The notes under the pieces are model-generated. The model was not told where the DNA came from and searched no databases. It worked only from the letters and a program-made list of their open reading frames with translations. From NCBI GenBank assembly GCA_029558905.1, contig JAKQCX010000012.1, positions 1 to 64,000 on the forward strand: DNA of 64,000 bases, written 5' to 3'. The first letter of the stretch is position 1. Each line of letters opens with the position of its first letter. Origin of the DNA: Pseudomonadota bacterium (GTDB lineage Bacteria > Pseudomonadota > Gammaproteobacteria > Burkholderiales > Thiobacillaceae). Both the position numbers and the translations under genes were made by a program. This document shows, piece by piece, positions 42,707-51,523 of the stretch.

Positions 42707-43414
42707 TCACTCGCCGAGATAGGCCGCGCGTATCCGTGTATCCATCGCCAATTCCGGGGAGTTGCCGCTCAGGCTGATGCTGCCGCTTTCCATGACATAG
42801 GCCCGCTGACTGATGCGCAAGGCCAGATGGGCATTTTGCTCCACCAGCAGGATGGTGACGCCCTCGCGCGCAACGGTGGTCACGGTTTCGTAGATCCTGC
42901 GCACCATCAGAGGGGCCAGGCCCATGCTGGGCTCATCCAGCAGCAACAAACGCGGACGGCCCATGAGGGCCCGGGCGATGGCCAGCATCTGTTGTTCCCC
43001 TCCCGACAGGGTGCCCGCCAGCTGATCCCTGCGCTCTTCCAGGCGCGGAAAGAGGGCGTGGACATGCGCCATATCGACGCGTATCGCTGCGTGATCGCGG
43101 CGACTGTAGGCCCCCATGGCCAGATTCTCCGCCACCGTCAGCCGCCCGAAGATCCCGCGGCCCTCCGGTACCAGGGCTATGCCACGGGTGGCGATTTCAT
43201 GCGTGGCCCTGCCGGTCAGACAGGCTCCGTCGAAATGCACCTGGCCCTCATGGCCGACCAGGCCCATGAGGCCCCTGAGGGTGCTGCTCTTGCCGGCGCC
43301 ATTGGGGCCGATGAGACACACCAGCTCACCCTGGGCGATGTCCAGGTCGATGCCACGCACCGCCTGGATGCCGCCGTAGGCCACACGCAGCCCCCGCACA
43401 GCAAGCAGGCTCAT
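42707..43414 (-). CDS. livF: Branched-chain amino acid ABC transporter ATPase LivF
   Basis: A 235-residue ABC ATPase with Walker A GPNGAGKSS, signature LSGGEQQMLAIARAL and Walker B LLLLDEPSMGLAP. It matches LivF, the second ATPase of branched-chain amino acid-type importers. It overlaps livG by four bases and is the last gene of livK-H-M-G-F as transcribed. 146 bases separate it from the repeat-protein gene downstream. Confidence 0.95.
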   Translation of the reverse strand: MSLLAVRGLRVAYGGIQAVRGIDLDIAQGELVCLIGPNGAGKSSTLRGLMGLVGHEGQVHFDGACLTGRATHEIATRGIALVPEGRGIFGRLTVAENLAMGAYSRRDHAAIRVDMAHVHALFPRLEERRDQLAGTLSGGEQQMLAIARALMGRPRLLLLDEPSMGLAPLMVRRIYETVTTVAREGVTILLVEQNAHLALRISQRAYVMESGSISLSGNSPELAMDTRIRAAYLGE

Positions 43415-44175
43415 GCCCCGTCACCGAGGTAGGCCGCGATCACTGCCGGATCACGCTGCACCGAGGCCGTATCCCCCTCGGCGATCTTGCGGCCGTAATC
43501 CAGTACCGCCACCCGGTCGCACAGGCCCATGACCAGCTTCACGTCGTGCTCGATCAGCAGCAGGCTCAGGCCGCCATGTCGCAGCTTCAGGAGCAGCTCC
43601 CGCATGTGCTGGCGCTCGACGGGGTTCATGCCCGCCACGGGCTCGTCCAGGGCCAGCAGCTTCGGCTCGGTAGCCAGGGCACGCGCGATCTCCAGGCGGC
43701 GCTGGTCGCCGTAGGCCAGGTGACCGGCGATCAACCGTCCCTTGCCGCCCAGGCCAACGTAGTCCAGCAGCTCCCGGGCCCGGGCCCGGACCGCGGCCTC
43801 CTCCTCGCGCGTGCGGCGGCCGCGCAGCACTGCCCCCAGCACGCTGGCGCGCGAGCGGATATGACGGCCCACCATGACGTTCTCCAGGGCCGTCATATTG
43901 GCGAACAGACGGATGTTCTGAAAGGTGCGGGCAAAGCCCCGGCGCACGACCTCGTGGGGCTTGCGGTTCTGGATCGCCGTCCCCCGCAGCAGCACCTGGC
44001 CGGCGCTGACGCTGTACAGGCCGGTCATGCAGTTGAACAGGGTGGTCTTGCCCGCGCCGTTGGGGCCGATGAGGCCATAGATCTCGCCGTCATTCACCGT
44101 CAGGCTCACGTCCTCCAGGGCCGCCAGGCCGCCAAAGCGTTTGCATACTCCCTGCACGGACAGCAGAGGCGTCAT
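43411..44175 (-). CDS. livG: Branched-chain amino acid ABC transporter ATPase LivG
   Basis: A 254-residue ATPase with Walker A GPNGAGKTT, the LivG-type insert ARTFQNIRLFANMTALENVMVGRH, signature AYGDQRRLEIARALA and Walker B LLALDEPVAGMNP. The start at 44175 (MTPLLSVQGVCKRFGG) is the family's beginning; the longer frame overlaps livM. It lies two bases after livM. Confidence 0.95.
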   Translation of the reverse strand: MTPLLSVQGVCKRFGGLAALEDVSLTVNDGEIYGLIGPNGAGKTTLFNCMTGLYSVSAGQVLLRGTAIQNRKPHEVVRRGFARTFQNIRLFANMTALENVMVGRHIRSRASVLGAVLRGRRTREEEAAVRARARELLDYVGLGGKGRLIAGHLAYGDQRRLEIARALATEPKLLALDEPVAGMNPVERQHMRELLLKLRHGGLSLLLIEHDVKLVMGLCDRVAVLDYGRKIAEGDTASVQRDPAVIAAYLGDGA

Positions 44176-44177
44176 GC

Positions 44178-45296
44178 TCAGGCCCGGCTGTCGTAGAGGC
44201 TGGCACGCTCCTGCTCGGCCACGCCGTCCTCCGCGGCCCACTCCCGCCTGTGTTGACGGGAAGACAGCAGACCCGTGGGCCGGAACAGCATCATGCTCAC
44301 CAGGGCCACCCCGAAGAGCAGCATGCGCAGGTCCGTGGGTTCCACCACCACCTGGCCCAGCACCGTCCTTTGCAGATCCCCCAGGTAACGCAGGGCCTCG
44401 GGCAGGATGGTGAGCAGGGCGGCACCGAGCAGGGCGCCAGCCACGTTGCCCATGCCGCCCAGCACGATCATGCACAGCACCAGGATGGACTCCCACAGGG
44501 AAAAGCTCTCGGGGCTGATGAAGCCCTGGAAGGCGGCGAACAGCCCCCCGGCCACGCCGCCGAAGACGGCTCCCATGGCGAAGGCCAGCAGCTTGGTGTT
44601 GCGCAGGTTGATGCCCATGGCCGCGGCCGCCACCTCGTCCTCCCGCAGGGCCGCCCAGGCGCGGCCCACGCGGGAATCCTGCAGGCGCATGGCCACGCCT
44701 ATGGCCAGCAGGGTGAAGGCCAGGAACAGGTAGTAATACAGGTAGGTGGGAGGCAGGTCCAGGCCGAGGAACCGCGGGGGCTCGGCGAAGGACAGCCCCG
44801 CGATCCGTACCGGATCGATGAGATTGATGCCCTGCGGTCCATTGGTGAGATTGAAGGGGGCATTCAGGTTGTTCATGAATATGCGGATGATCTCGCCGAA
44901 GCCCAGGGTGACGATGGCCAGGTAATCGCCGCGCAGACGCAGCACGGGGGTACCCAGAAGCACGCCGAACAGACCGGCGAAGGTGGCACCCAGGGGCAGG
45001 ATGACCCAGAAGGGCAGGTGCAGGCCGAAGTGCGGGCTGGCCAGCCAGGCATACACATAGGCCCCCAGGGCATAGAAGGCGATGTAGCCCAGGTCCAGTA
45101 GCCCGGCGTAACCCACGACGATGTTCAGGCCGATGGCCATGAGCATGTAGAGCAGCACGAAGTCCAGCACCCGCACCCAGGAATTGCCCAGACCGCTGCC
45201 CACCAGGAAGGGCAGCGCGATCAGCAATGCCGCCAGCAGCGCGAAGGCCAGGCCGGGGCGCGCATGCAGAAAATCCAGGCCGGGAAGTCTGCGCAC
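44178..45296 (-). CDS. livM: Branched-chain amino acid ABC transporter permease LivM
   Basis: A 372-residue membrane protein with about ten hydrophobic segments. GLNIVVGYAGLLDLGYIAFYALGAYVYAW and RLRGDYLAIVTLGFGEIIRI are LivM signatures. It forms the membrane channel with LivH. A C-terminal tail of about 30 polar residues (SSRQHRREWAAEDG...) is somewhat long. Next to livH, 12 bases apart. Confidence 0.95.
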   Translation of the reverse strand: MRRLPGLDFLHARPGLAFALLAALLIALPFLVGSGLGNSWVRVLDFVLLYMLMAIGLNIVVGYAGLLDLGYIAFYALGAYVYAWLASPHFGLHLPFWVILPLGATFAGLFGVLLGTPVLRLRGDYLAIVTLGFGEIIRIFMNNLNAPFNLTNGPQGINLIDPVRIAGLSFAEPPRFLGLDLPPTYLYYYLFLAFTLLAIGVAMRLQDSRVGRAWAALREDEVAAAAMGINLRNTKLLAFAMGAVFGGVAGGLFAAFQGFISPESFSLWESILVLCMIVLGGMGNVAGALLGAALLTILPEALRYLGDLQRTVLGQVVVEPTDLRMLLFGVALVSMMLFRPTGLLSSRQHRREWAAEDGVAEQERASLYDSRA

Positions 45297-45308
45297 CGCC
45301 GTCCTGTC

Positions 45309-46238
45309 TCAGGCCCGGTTGGCGACCCGCTCGCCCAGCAGGCCGGAAGGCCGGAACACCAGCACGGTGATGAGCACGAAGAAGGCAAACACGTCCTGGT
45401 AATGGCTGCCCAGGAAGCCCCCCGTCAGGTCACCGATGTACCCCGCGCCCAGGGCCTCGATGATGCCCAGCAGCAACCCCCCCAGCATGGCGCCGACGAT
45501 GTTGCCGATACCTCCCAGCACCGCCGCCGAGAAGGCCTTCAGACCCAGCATGAAGCCCATGTAGTAGTGTGCCAGGCCATAGTATGCGCTCACCATCACA
45601 CCCGCGACGGCGGCCAGGCCGGAACCCACGATGAAGGTCAGGGAGACGATGCGGTCCACGTTCACGCCCATGAGCTGGGCCACCTCCCTGGACTGGGCCG
45701 TGGCCCGCATGGCCCGTCCCAGCCGGCTGCGCTCCACCAGCAGCCACAGGCCGCCCATGATGGTGAAGGACAACAGCACGATGAAGATCTGCAGGTCGGT
45801 GATCTGCGCACCCAGGATCACATACCGCCCCTGGGGCAAGAGGGGCGGAAAGGACACATACTGGCGCCCCCAGACGAGCATGGCCGCGTTCTGCAGCACG
45901 ATGGACATGCCTATGGCGGTGATCAGGGGCGCCAGACGGGGGGCGTGCCGCAGGGGCCGGTATGCCACCTTCTCGATGCCGAAGCCCAGGAGCATGCAGG
46001 CGGGGATGGCCACCAGCACGCCACCCAGCACCACCACCAGGCCGGGCAGCTGCGGGAACACGCCGAGCAGGGCGCCGATCACCGTCAGGGCCACCATGGC
46101 GCCGATCATGGTGACCTCGCCATGCGCGAAATTGATCAGCTCCAGGATGCCGTACACCATGGTGTAGCCCAGGGCCACCAGGGCATAGATGCTGCCCAGG
46201 ACCAGGCCATTGACGAGCTGTTGCGCGAGGATGTCCAT
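45309..46238 (-). CDS. livH: Branched-chain amino acid ABC transporter permease LivH
   Basis: A 309-residue membrane protein of the LivH family: MDILAQQLVNGLVLGSIYALVALGYTMVYGILELINFAHGE is a diagnostic start. About eight hydrophobic segments. It pairs with LivM. It follows the binding-protein gene by 37 bases. The ligand set by the binding protein may be Leu/Ile/Val, but related systems import amides, urea or aromatic compounds. Confidence 0.95.
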   Translation of the reverse strand: MDILAQQLVNGLVLGSIYALVALGYTMVYGILELINFAHGEVTMIGAMVALTVIGALLGVFPQLPGLVVVLGGVLVAIPACMLLGFGIEKVAYRPLRHAPRLAPLITAIGMSIVLQNAAMLVWGRQYVSFPPLLPQGRYVILGAQITDLQIFIVLLSFTIMGGLWLLVERSRLGRAMRATAQSREVAQLMGVNVDRIVSLTFIVGSGLAAVAGVMVSAYYGLAHYYMGFMLGLKAFSAAVLGGIGNIVGAMLGGLLLGIIEALGAGYIGDLTGGFLGSHYQDVFAFFVLITVLVFRPSGLLGERVANRA

Positions 46239-46275
46239 GCGGCCATTCAGGGCAGGGGGCGGCCTTGCGCGTGGG

Positions 46276-47415
46276 TTACTGGATGACCTCCAGCACGCTC
46301 CAGGCGCCGTTCTTCACGCCATACACCGTCACCGCGCCACCCAGGGTGTCGCCCTTGGCATCGAACCTCAGCGGTCCGGTCACACCCTGGTAATCGGTCT
46401 GGCGCAGGGCGGCCACCACCTTGGCGGGCGCAGCGGAATTCGCCCGTTTCATGGCCTCGACCAGCACATAGACCGCGTCATAGGCATAGGGGGCATAGAC
46501 CTGTATGGGGCCATATCGGGCCTCGAACTTGGCCTTGAAGGCCTTGCCGCCGGGCATGGCTTCCAGCGGCAGGCCTGGGGAGGAGGCCACCACGCCCTCG
46601 GCGTCGGCGCCGGCCAGCTTGAGGAAGTTGATGGTCTGCATGCCATCGCCGCCCACCAGCGTGGCGTTCAATCCCAGACGCTTCATCTGCCGCGCCATGG
46701 GGCCACCCTGGGGGTCCATGCCGCCAAAAAACACCAACTGCGCCCCCTTGCCCTTGATATTGGTGAGGATGGCGGCGAAGTCCGTGGCCTTGTCGCTGGT
46801 GAATTCCCGCGCCACCACCTCGACACCGGCGGCCCGCACCGCGCGCTCGAACTCGTCCGCCAGGCCCTGGCCGTAGGCGGTGCGGTCGTCGATGATGGCC
46901 ACTTTCTTCGCCCCCAGGCCGTGCACCGCGAAGCGGCCCAGGGCCTGGCCCTGCTGGGCATCGTTGGCCATGACCCGGAAAGCGTTGGCGAAGCCCTGGG
47001 CGGTATAGGCCACGGCGGTGGCGGAGGGGGAGATCTGGGGTATGCCGGCGTCGTGGTAACGCTTGGAGGCGGGGATGGTGGTACCGGAATTCAGGTGGCC
47101 GATCACCGCCACCACGCCCGCATCCAGCAGCTTGTCGGCGACGATGGTGGCGGTCTTGGGCTCCGCCTGGTCATCCTCGGCCAGGAGCTCCAGCCGCACC
47201 GGCTTGCCCGCCAGCACCAGGCCCTTGGCGTTGATCTCGTCCACCGCCAGACGGGCGCCGTTCTCGTTGTCCTTGCCGATGTGGGTCTGGGGTCCGGTGA
47301 GGGGGGAAACGGAACCGATGCGGATCACCGTCTCGCCCGTGTCGTCGCCTTTCTGCCCGCATCCCGTCAGGATGCCGACCAGGAGCATGCTTGCAAACCA
47401 TTTGTGGGCGTTCAC
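46276..47415 (-). CDS. livK: ABC transporter substrate-binding lipoprotein (LivK/LivJ family)
   Basis: A 379-residue periplasmic binding protein with a lipobox (VGILTGC, Cys about residue 19). The mature part starts IRIGSVSPLTGPQTHIGKDNENGARLAVDEINAKG, typical of LivJ/LivK. ALLEGED ligand site residues in GHLNSGTTIPASKRYHDAGIPQIS match the Leu/Ile/Val-binding group. Most E. coli homologues are soluble, so the lipid anchor is a difference. First gene of the liv operon. Confidence 0.93.
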   Translation of the reverse strand: MNAHKWFASMLLVGILTGCGQKGDDTGETVIRIGSVSPLTGPQTHIGKDNENGARLAVDEINAKGLVLAGKPVRLELLAEDDQAEPKTATIVADKLLDAGVVAVIGHLNSGTTIPASKRYHDAGIPQISPSATAVAYTAQGFANAFRVMANDAQQGQALGRFAVHGLGAKKVAIIDDRTAYGQGLADEFERAVRAAGVEVVAREFTSDKATDFAAILTNIKGKGAQLVFFGGMDPQGGPMARQMKRLGLNATLVGGDGMQTINFLKLAGADAEGVVASSPGLPLEAMPGGKAFKAKFEARYGPIQVYAPYAYDAVYVLVEAMKRANSAAPAKVVAALRQTDYQGVTGPLRFDAKGDTLGGAVTVYGVKNGAWSVLEVIQ

Positions 47416-47465
47416 CGGACTCTCCGATAGGCATAAAAATCACGCGGGTTTATATCACAGCGGCC

Positions 47466-47492
47466 CGAAAAACCGGCGGCCCCGGTTTTTTC
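47466..47492 (-). terminator. Terminator between cytochrome c and livK
   Basis: The stem AAAAACCGG/CCGGTTTTT (47468-47490) with a GC-rich loop has T and A runs on both sides. It lies 15 bases after the stop of the cytochrome gene at 47507. It separates the cytochrome from the liv operon. Confidence 0.72.
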
Positions 47493-47506
47493 GTTCCCGC
47501 GCCGCC

Positions 47507-47812
47507 CTACTGGGCCAGGACCCAGTGCACCAGCCTGCGTGCGTCGGCGTCGGATATGCGCGGCTGGGGTGGCATGGGGATATCGCCCCACACGCCCTTG
47601 CCACCCTGCTTGATCACCGCCAGCAGATGCGCCTCGGCCCGCGCATCGCCCCTGTATTTCCGCGCCACATCCCGGAAGGCGGGGCCCACCACCTTCTTGG
47701 CCGTCTGATGGCAGCTCATGCAGGCATTCTTCCTGGCCAGGGTCTCGTCGGCGCTGGTCAGGCCGGCGGACAGGGCCAGGGCAGCCACACCCGTGATCAC
47801 AACGGCCTTCAT
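47507..47812 (-). CDS. Small periplasmic monohaem cytochrome c (copy 1)
   Basis: A 101-residue class I cytochrome c: signal peptide (to ADE, about residue 21), haem site CMSCH (C31, C34, H35), KKVVGPAFRDVARKYRG, and the axial Met in DIPMPPQP. This is the cytochrome c-551/c5 type that carries single electrons in the periplasm. GAGGAGAC precedes the ATG. It is a tandem paralogue of the gene at 47973, with about 55% identity by eye and clearly higher divergence in the C-terminal third. Confidence 0.93.
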   Translation of the reverse strand: MKAVVITGVAALALSAGLTSADETLARKNACMSCHQTAKKVVGPAFRDVARKYRGDARAEAHLLAVIKQGGKGVWGDIPMPPQPRISDADARRLVHWVLAQ

Positions 47813-47928
47813 GTCTTGTCTCCTCGTTTGCCCGATGCCGTGCACGGCCCGTGCCGGCATGGTACTGAACATCGCGGCGGCCAGGAACAACCCCGCGCGT
47901 GGCACGGACCGGGTGCCGCGCGCACAAG

Positions 47929-47956
47929 AAAAAGGCCGGGCGAACCCGGCCTTTTT
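47929..47956 (-). terminator. Strong terminator between the two cytochrome c genes
   Basis: GGCCGGG-CGAA-CCCGGCC (47934-47951) is a perfect stem with a tetraloop, flanked by five A and five T. It lies 16 bases after the stop of the upstream cytochrome. The symmetry lets it work in both directions. It implies that the two cytochromes are transcribed separately. Confidence 0.85.
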
Positions 47957-47972
47957 CCGGCTGTGGCGGGAT

Positions 47973-48275
47973 TTACAGCGACAGCACCCAGGCGGCCAGG
48001 GCCTTGGCGTCACCCGCAGCCTTGGGCTGGGGGGCCATGGGCACGGGACCCCACACGCCCTTGCCACCCTTGACGATGACTTGCTCCAGGTGCGCGGCGG
48101 CCCCGGCGTCACCCTTGTACTTCTTGGCCACGTCCTTGAAGGAGGGGCCCACGACCTTCTTGGCCACCTGATGGCAGGCCATGCAGCCATATTTCTTGGC
48201 CATGGCTTCATCGGCGGAGGCCACACCGGCGGTGAGGGCCAGGGCAGCGGCAGCGGCAATCACAACAGCTTTCAT
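47973..48275 (-). CDS. Small periplasmic monohaem cytochrome c (copy 2)
   Basis: A 100-residue class I cytochrome c with signal peptide (MKAVVIAAAAALALTAGVASA), haem site CMACH (C31, C34, H35), KKVVGPSFKDVAKKYKG and the axial Met in PVPMAPQP. It is the better conserved copy and uses many Lys and Ala. AAGGAGAT is the ribosome site; its leader contains several hairpins (48285-48337). Probable electron carrier to a terminal oxidase or nitrite reductase, or from sulfur oxidation; not decidable here. Confidence 0.94.
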   Translation of the reverse strand: MKAVVIAAAAALALTAGVASADEAMAKKYGCMACHQVAKKVVGPSFKDVAKKYKGDAGAAAHLEQVIVKGGKGVWGPVPMAPQPKAAGDAKALAAWVLSL

Positions 48276-48284
48276 CTCGGATCT

Positions 48285-48337
48285 CCTTTTTGCAAAAAGG
48301 CAACTCTCGTTGCGAACGGGATGCTACGCAACATCCC
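48285..48337 (-). promoter_or_regulatory. Structured 5' leader of the cytochrome c gene
   Basis: Three inverted repeats follow each other on the minus strand: GGGATG/CATCCC (48318-48323, 48332-48337), GCAAC/GTTGC (48300-48304, 48309-48313) and the 16-base palindrome CCTTTTTGCAAAAAGG (48285-48300). The last one includes the ribosome site AAGGAG, so folding could hide it. The second one, followed by CTTTTTG, looks like a small attenuator. Function is inferred from structure only. Confidence 0.4.
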
Positions 48338-48475
48338 CAGTCCTGAAAACATCCACTCACTAGGATGATTGGATCATTTCCGGCATGCAGGTAACGCCAG
48401 GGCGCAGCCGCGGGTTGACAGCCCGGTCCGGATTGGAGCGCGGAGAGGCGGCGCCGTGCGTGTGTCCACCGGGTT

Positions 48476-51433
48476 TCAGGAGCGGGCGGCACGCTCCAGG
48501 TTCAGGTCCAGCAGGCGGCGCAGGATCTCCGCGTCGGGCATGGCGGGGGTGTAGTCCGCCCAGCCGTAGGCGGCGGCCACGGCCGCGTCCAGGGCCTGGT
48601 GGACCTGGTCCAGCCATGCCGGGCGCTGGTTGTAGAGGTGGGTGAGGGTGCGCTGCTTCAGCTCCGCCTCGTGACCCGCCCTGGCCACGGGGCGGGCGGG
48701 GAAGCCGGCCTGTTCCTCCTCGGGCGTGCGCACCCAGTCCACCCACTCGGACGGGTTCAGCCAGTTCTCCCGCAGTTCGTCGAGGCGCCGGGCGGCGGCG
48801 GCGATGTTCGCCGCGACGATGGAGTTGGCCAGGCAGGTGGGGGAGGAGCGGTCCGCCGGGGCGGCCGTGTCCCGGGGCGTGAGACCGGCGGGGAAGGGGA
48901 AGGTCTCGAAGGTGGTGGTGGGGGTGTAGCGGGGCCGGTCCTCCAGGCTGGTGCCCAGGCGCAGGGACCAGATCTCGTGGAAGCGGGAATGGAGGATGCC
49001 GAAGGTGGTGTCGTCGGCGCGGGCGATGACGATCAGCATCTTGTCCGGCAAGACATGCGCATCCAACCAAACGAATACTCTGTGCTTGGATACGTGAGGT
49101 GTGGCGATATAGCGCTTTAGTCCCGACAAGTTTGCCCGCATTGCGACACGCGGTTCTCCATGCCGCCACCAATACTTGCGGTAAGCCTCTCGGTTATTTC
49201 GGTCACGTTCCGGTTTTACGTGCTCAAGGGCATACGCAAATGGCCTCTCATAAAGAGCCGATTCGGTTACAGACAAGGTTGTGCCGAAATCAATAATCCA
49301 GCCATCCCGAGGCGAACGAGTCACATCGATCCCGTTCCAGCTTGGCTTCAGAACCTCGCTATTGCTCTTGCCATGTGGGTTTGGCATTGGAAGCCATTGC
49401 CGCGCCAACTCACCAGGAATGTCGAAGGCACCGATTTTTTGGGATCCTTGAAAAGAAACACCCTGGTTCTCCAGCAATCCTCTGGCGAGAGTCAAATCCA
49501 CCGTCTCGGTTTCCACCCCCGCCGTCAGGTCGGCGTGAATCAACACCACCGGCTCGCCGTCCAGTACGGCGGCCCTCTCCTCCAGCCCCTCCCCCGCATG
49601 CGGGGGAGGGGTGCGCGGCAGCGCGGAAGAGGGTGGTTTTCCGAAGCACAGCAGACTCACCCGCACCGCCGCGCCGTTGTTGACCCAGGGCTCGTCGCTC
49701 CAGGCGGCGAAAATGGGCATGGCCCTTTCCGCCGCCCCTTTATTCCCTTCAGGGTGCTCTCCCGCTTGCGGGAGAGGGGTGGAAAGGATACGTTCCAGCA
49801 CCTTGCGGTTGGCGCCGCCGCGGATGGAGCTGGTGGCCACCAGGCCGGCCCGCTCCGCCTTGCCCGACTCGATCTGGGCGCGGGCTTTTTCGAACCAGTA
49901 GGTCACCAGGTCGGCGCCGCCGGGCACCCGGCCTGCGTAGAGCCGGCGCAAAGTATCCACATAGGCGTCACCCAGTTCGCCGCGCATCTTGCTCCCCCCC
50001 AGGAAGGGCGGGTTGCCGACGATGACGTCCACGGCGGGCCAGTCGGGCTCGCCGCCCTGCGGCGTGAGCACCGCGTCCCGGCATGCGATGTGGTCCAGGG
50101 GGGCGAGGATGGGGTCGCGGCGGATGGCGTAGCCGTGGTCCAGCATCCACTGGATCTCGCCGATCCACACCGTCACCCGCGCCAGCTCGGCGGCGTAGGG
50201 GTTGAGCTCGATGCCCAGCACATTGGCGGGGCTGGCCTGGATGCCCACCTGGCGGTGCAGGCCCAGGGTTTCCGCCTCCAGGTTGGCCCGGTGCTCCAGG
50301 TCCTTGAGGGTCTTCAGGGCCAGGTAGAGGAAGTTGCCGGAGCCGCAGGCCGGGTCCAGCACGCGGTAGTCCTTCAGCCGTTCCAGGTAGCCGATGAAGG
50401 CGGCGTTCTTCGCCTTGGCTGATTTGGCCTTGGCGATGGCGGCCTTGGCGGCTTCCCACTCGGCCATGAGGGGTGCCTCGATGACCGGCTGGATCAGCTT
50501 CAGGATGGTGGCCGGGTCCGTGTAGTGGGCGCCCAGCTGGCTGCGCATGTCCGGGTTGAGGCCGCGCTCGAACAGGGTGCCCAGGATGGCGGGTTCGATG
50601 GCGCGCCAGTTCATGCGCGCGGCGGCCAGCAGCTCCACCACGTCGGCGGTTTCCAGGGACGGCACTTTGATGCGGGCGAACAGGCCACCGTTGAACCAGG
50701 GGATGTCGTGCAGGGCGAAGTCGCCGCCGGCCTGCATGGCGTGGAACAGTTCCGCCAGGCGGCTCCGGGCCTTGGCGCCATCCGGGTTGGAGCGGTCCAG
50801 CACGGTCTCGAACAGCTTTTCCGGCAGCAGGCGGGCGTCCTCGGCGAACATGCAGAACACGCACTGGATGAGGAAGTGGGCCGTGGCCTGCGGGTTGTTG
50901 CCCCGCTTGGCGAGACGCTCGGCAATGGCGCCCATGCGTGCGGCGGCCTCCTCGGTGACGGCGAAGGTGGAACGCTCCGGGCGGAAGCTGTTGGGGGCGT
51001 CGAACAGGCGGCGCAGCTTGTCCAGGTTGGCCGGCAGACCGATGTCTTCCAGGGCGATGGTGTGGACCTCGGAAGGCGTGCCGGTGAAATGGGTGTGGAT
51101 CTGGATGATCTCCCGGTCGCACACCACCAGCAGGGGCGGGTTGTCCAGGGCCAGGGCGTAGGTCATGAGCTGCTTCAGGGCCGCGCCCAGGTCCCGGCCC
51201 GGGGCCTTGTTCTCCCAGGCGAAGCAGCCCCGCTTCCACACGTCGGCCCAGCCCGATTTTGCGTTCACTCCGGCGCCGGTGCGCACGGCGCCCCGCTCGA
51301 AGCAGTAGTTGTCCGGGTCGTTGGGCTTTTCAACGCCCAGCAGCTCGCACAGGTCGTTGAAGAAACTCTGGGCACCGGCCCGCTCGGACAGCGGGTTGTG
51401 CCGCCATCTGGCGATGAAGGCCTGGGGGGTCAT
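48476..51433 (-). CDS. Single-chain restriction-modification enzyme, MmeI-like (type IIL)
   Basis: A 985-residue protein. The N-terminal nuclease motif is D64-x9-E74-N-K76 (in ADVWKRGCFAWENKAPGR), the same spacing as the D-x9-ExK of MmeI. A helical spacer follows. The gamma-class amino-methyltransferase has motif I DPACGSGNFLY (from D360) and motif IV NPPF (474-477). The C-terminal part (about 620-985) fits a target-recognition domain and a helical tail. Such enzymes both cut and methylate DNA; no separate nuclease, helicase or specificity gene is adjacent. Two palindromic repeats are inserted in frame (see 49586 and 49757). The start at 51433 (MTPQAFIARW) is the family's beginning. Confidence 0.85.
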   Translation of the reverse strand: MTPQAFIARWRHNPLSERAGAQSFFNDLCELLGVEKPNDPDNYCFERGAVRTGAGVNAKSGWADVWKRGCFAWENKAPGRDLGAALKQLMTYALALDNPPLLVVCDREIIQIHTHFTGTPSEVHTIALEDIGLPANLDKLRRLFDAPNSFRPERSTFAVTEEAAARMGAIAERLAKRGNNPQATAHFLIQCVFCMFAEDARLLPEKLFETVLDRSNPDGAKARSRLAELFHAMQAGGDFALHDIPWFNGGLFARIKVPSLETADVVELLAAARMNWRAIEPAILGTLFERGLNPDMRSQLGAHYTDPATILKLIQPVIEAPLMAEWEAAKAAIAKAKSAKAKNAAFIGYLERLKDYRVLDPACGSGNFLYLALKTLKDLEHRANLEAETLGLHRQVGIQASPANVLGIELNPYAAELARVTVWIGEIQWMLDHGYAIRRDPILAPLDHIACRDAVLTPQGGEPDWPAVDVIVGNPPFLGGSKMRGELGDAYVDTLRRLYAGRVPGGADLVTYWFEKARAQIESGKAERAGLVATSSIRGGANRKVLERILSTPLPQAGEHPEGNKGAAERAMPIFAAWSDEPWVNNGAAVRVSLLCFGKPPSSALPRTPPPHAGEGLEERAAVLDGEPVVLIHADLTAGVETETVDLTLARGLLENQGVSFQGSQKIGAFDIPGELARQWLPMPNPHGKSNSEVLKPSWNGIDVTRSPRDGWIIDFGTTLSVTESALYERPFAYALEHVKPERDRNNREAYRKYWWRHGEPRVAMRANLSGLKRYIATPHVSKHRVFVWLDAHVLPDKMLIVIARADDTTFGILHSRFHEIWSLRLGTSLEDRPRYTPTTTFETFPFPAGLTPRDTAAPADRSSPTCLANSIVAANIAAAARRLDELRENWLNPSEWVDWVRTPEEEQAGFPARPVARAGHEAELKQRTLTHLYNQRPAWLDQVHQALDAAVAAAYGWADYTPAMPDAEILRRLLDLNLERAARS
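49586..49611. repeat. Palindromic repeat inserted in the restriction-methylase gene (copy 2)
   Basis: A perfect 26-base palindrome built of CCCCTCCCCCGCA and its complement. In the minus-strand reading frame it encodes TPPPHAGEGLEE, the peptide typical of REP/ERIC-like elements that have landed in genes in frame. It sits in the region expected to be target-recognition, with flanks that look low complexity (SSALPRTPPPHAGEG). Confidence 0.75.
49757..49776. repeat. Palindromic repeat inserted in the restriction-methylase gene (copy 1)
   Basis: CTCTCCCGC-TT-GCGGGAGAG is a perfect hairpin. In the gene's frame it encodes STPLPQAGEHPEGNK, again a repeat-derived peptide. It differs in sequence from copy 2 but has the same plan, so the two belong to one repeat family. 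About 145 bases separate the two copies. Confidence 0.75.
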
Positions 51434-51523
51434 GGAGGTCAACTGCGTGGACTCCCTGGTGTGGCGAACAGGGGAGGGGGGTGCTCTTGGCAGCGCCTCA
51501 CCCTGCCCGGCCGTCCGCGGCAC

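Noticed and set aside
47929-47956. Hairpin as a repeat element or CRISPR-like unit
   Set aside because: It is a single stem with T-runs right after a gene stop, so a terminator is sufficient. No regularly spaced repeats were seen anywhere in the window.
48476-51433. BREX or DISARM-type methylase
   Set aside because: No other genes of these systems are adjacent, and the D-x9-ExK nuclease motif at the N-terminus points to MmeI-like single-chain enzymes.
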